NCBI GenBank assembly: GCA_937982515.1
Contig: CALJMB010000232.1
Span: 1-7,041, forward strand
Source of the DNA: an uncultured Balneolaceae bacterium
Lineage (GTDB): Bacteria > Bacteroidota > Rhodothermia > Balneolales > Balneolaceae
DNA: 7,041 bases
Direction: 5' to 3'
The notes below the pieces were generated by a model, which was not told where the DNA came from, did not search any database, and worked only from the letters and a program-made list of their open reading frames with translations. The position numbers and the translations under genes were made by a program. This document shows positions 6,448 to 7,041 of the stretch, piece after piece; the stretch's first letter is position 1, and each line of letters begins with the position of its first letter.

Positions 6448-7041
6448 TCAGTTCATATCCAGGCCTCCCGTAATTTCTATATGGTTTCCGCTGATGGTGT
6501 AAGACGAGCGGGTTATCAGGCAGATCGACTGAATAATATGTTCAAGCCCTTCCTCCTGCAGAAAAGTGGCGCTGATGTTTACCTGCCGGAGATCATCATT
6601 CTTGATGGATATGCGTACCTTAAAACGCCTGCCGATTATTTTCGCGGCGTCAGCTAAGGCGATATTATCCAGTACGATAAAGCGGTTTTTCCATTCCAGT
6701 GCAGACGCGTCCGGGCTGCTAGATTTTTCAAACGATCGGGTAATCGTATTAACAGCCAGCTGTTCATCTGCCAGTAGTTGTCCATAGGTCTGCTCTGCAT
6801 CTCCCACTTCAACCACCCCGCGCGTAACGGTTACGGTAACTTCACTTTCGCCCTTAACAGCTTTTATATTAAAAGAAGTGCCTAAAACGGTAGTGATAAT
6901 ATCACCCGTTTTCACAATGAACGGGCGTGAAGGATCGTCCTGAACATCAAAAAAGCCTTCCCCTTCCAGCCAGACCTCACGATTGTTTTCACCGAAATCA
7001 GGTTTATGGGTTAGCGTGCTGCCTTCATTTAAAAGCACAAC
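6448..7041 (-). CDS. FecR-family anti-sigma factor (5' end cut by window edge)
   Basis: This is the C-terminal 197 residues of a FecR-like protein; the reading frame stays open through the right edge, so the real start lies outside. FecR proteins cross the inner membrane, hold an ECF sigma factor through their cytoplasmic N-terminus and release it when an outer-membrane transporter signals through its STN domain. The visible part is periplasmic. Its first ~90 residues match the FecR domain: the series LLNEGSTL, then FGENNREVWLEGEGFFDV, then FIVKTGD and VLGTSFNIKA is characteristic. Residues ~115-195 match the C-terminal DUF4974 module (WKNRFIVLDNIAL, then a small beta-alpha-beta fold ending YTISGNHIEI), which resembles an STN domain. 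A GTG at 7038 could be read as a start, but it lies inside the conserved domain and is not the true start. The stop is TGA at 6450-6448. The next gene, 94 bp downstream, is an STN-bearing SusC, the usual partner. The sigma gene is expected further upstream and is not visible. Confidence 0.95.
   Translation of the reverse strand, partial: VVLLNEGSTLTHKPDFGENNREVWLEGEGFFDVQDDPSRPFIVKTGDIITTVLGTSFNIKAVKGESEVTVTVTRGVVEVGDAEQTYGQLLADEQLAVNTITRSFEKSSSPDASALEWKNRFIVLDNIALADAAKIIGRRFKVRISIKNDDLRQVNISATFLQEEGLEHIIQSICLITRSSYTISGNHIEITGGLDMN

Noticed and set aside
7036..7038. GTG as the start of the fecR gene
   Set aside because: It falls inside the conserved FecR domain, and the frame stays open to the window edge, so the gene begins outside.
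1..7041. Mobile element, CRISPR array or new defence system
   Set aside because: There is no transposase or integrase, no regularly spaced repeat and no defence-type domain; every long coding frame belongs to a known nutrient-uptake or signalling family.

Overview
The window looks like chromosomal DNA from the phylum Bacteroidota or a close relative such as Balneolota. All four recognisable genes belong to families typical of that group, and all lie on the minus strand. In transcription order (right to left) they are a fecR-type anti-sigma gene, a susC/ragA-type TonB-dependent transporter carrying an STN signalling domain, a susD/ragB-type surface lipoprotein, and a lipoprotein zinc metalloprotease of the DUF5118/DUF5117/DUF4953 family. 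The first and last genes are cut by the window edges. Genus-level placement is not possible from what can be seen.

Layout: 7041-6448 holds the C-terminal part of FecR. 6447-6354 is a 94-bp gap with a GC-rich hairpin, a 9-bp inverted repeat and a possible ECF-sigma promoter. 6353-2733 is the full-length SusC-like transporter (1206 aa). An 8-nt gap carrying a GGAG ribosome-binding-site-like motif leads to 2724-1294, the full-length SusD-like protein (476 aa). 1293-1032 is a 262-bp gap filled with strong palindromes and no gene. 1031-1 holds the first 343 codons of the metalloprotease, which continues past the left edge; the family's expected HEXXH catalytic site lies beyond it.

How the genes probably work together (inference from the families): SusC and SusD form a lid-and-barrel importer in the outer membrane. 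The STN domain of SusC touches the periplasmic part of FecR, which controls an ECF sigma factor probably encoded just right of the window, so substrate arrival switches on susC-susD transcription. A protease instead of a glycan-degrading enzyme as the nearest partner suggests that the cargo is peptide or protein, as for RagAB, rather than polysaccharide. This is a well-populated type of locus, and I see no clear evidence of a new system. The least explained parts are the palindrome cluster between susD and the protease, and the short regulatory gap before susC.
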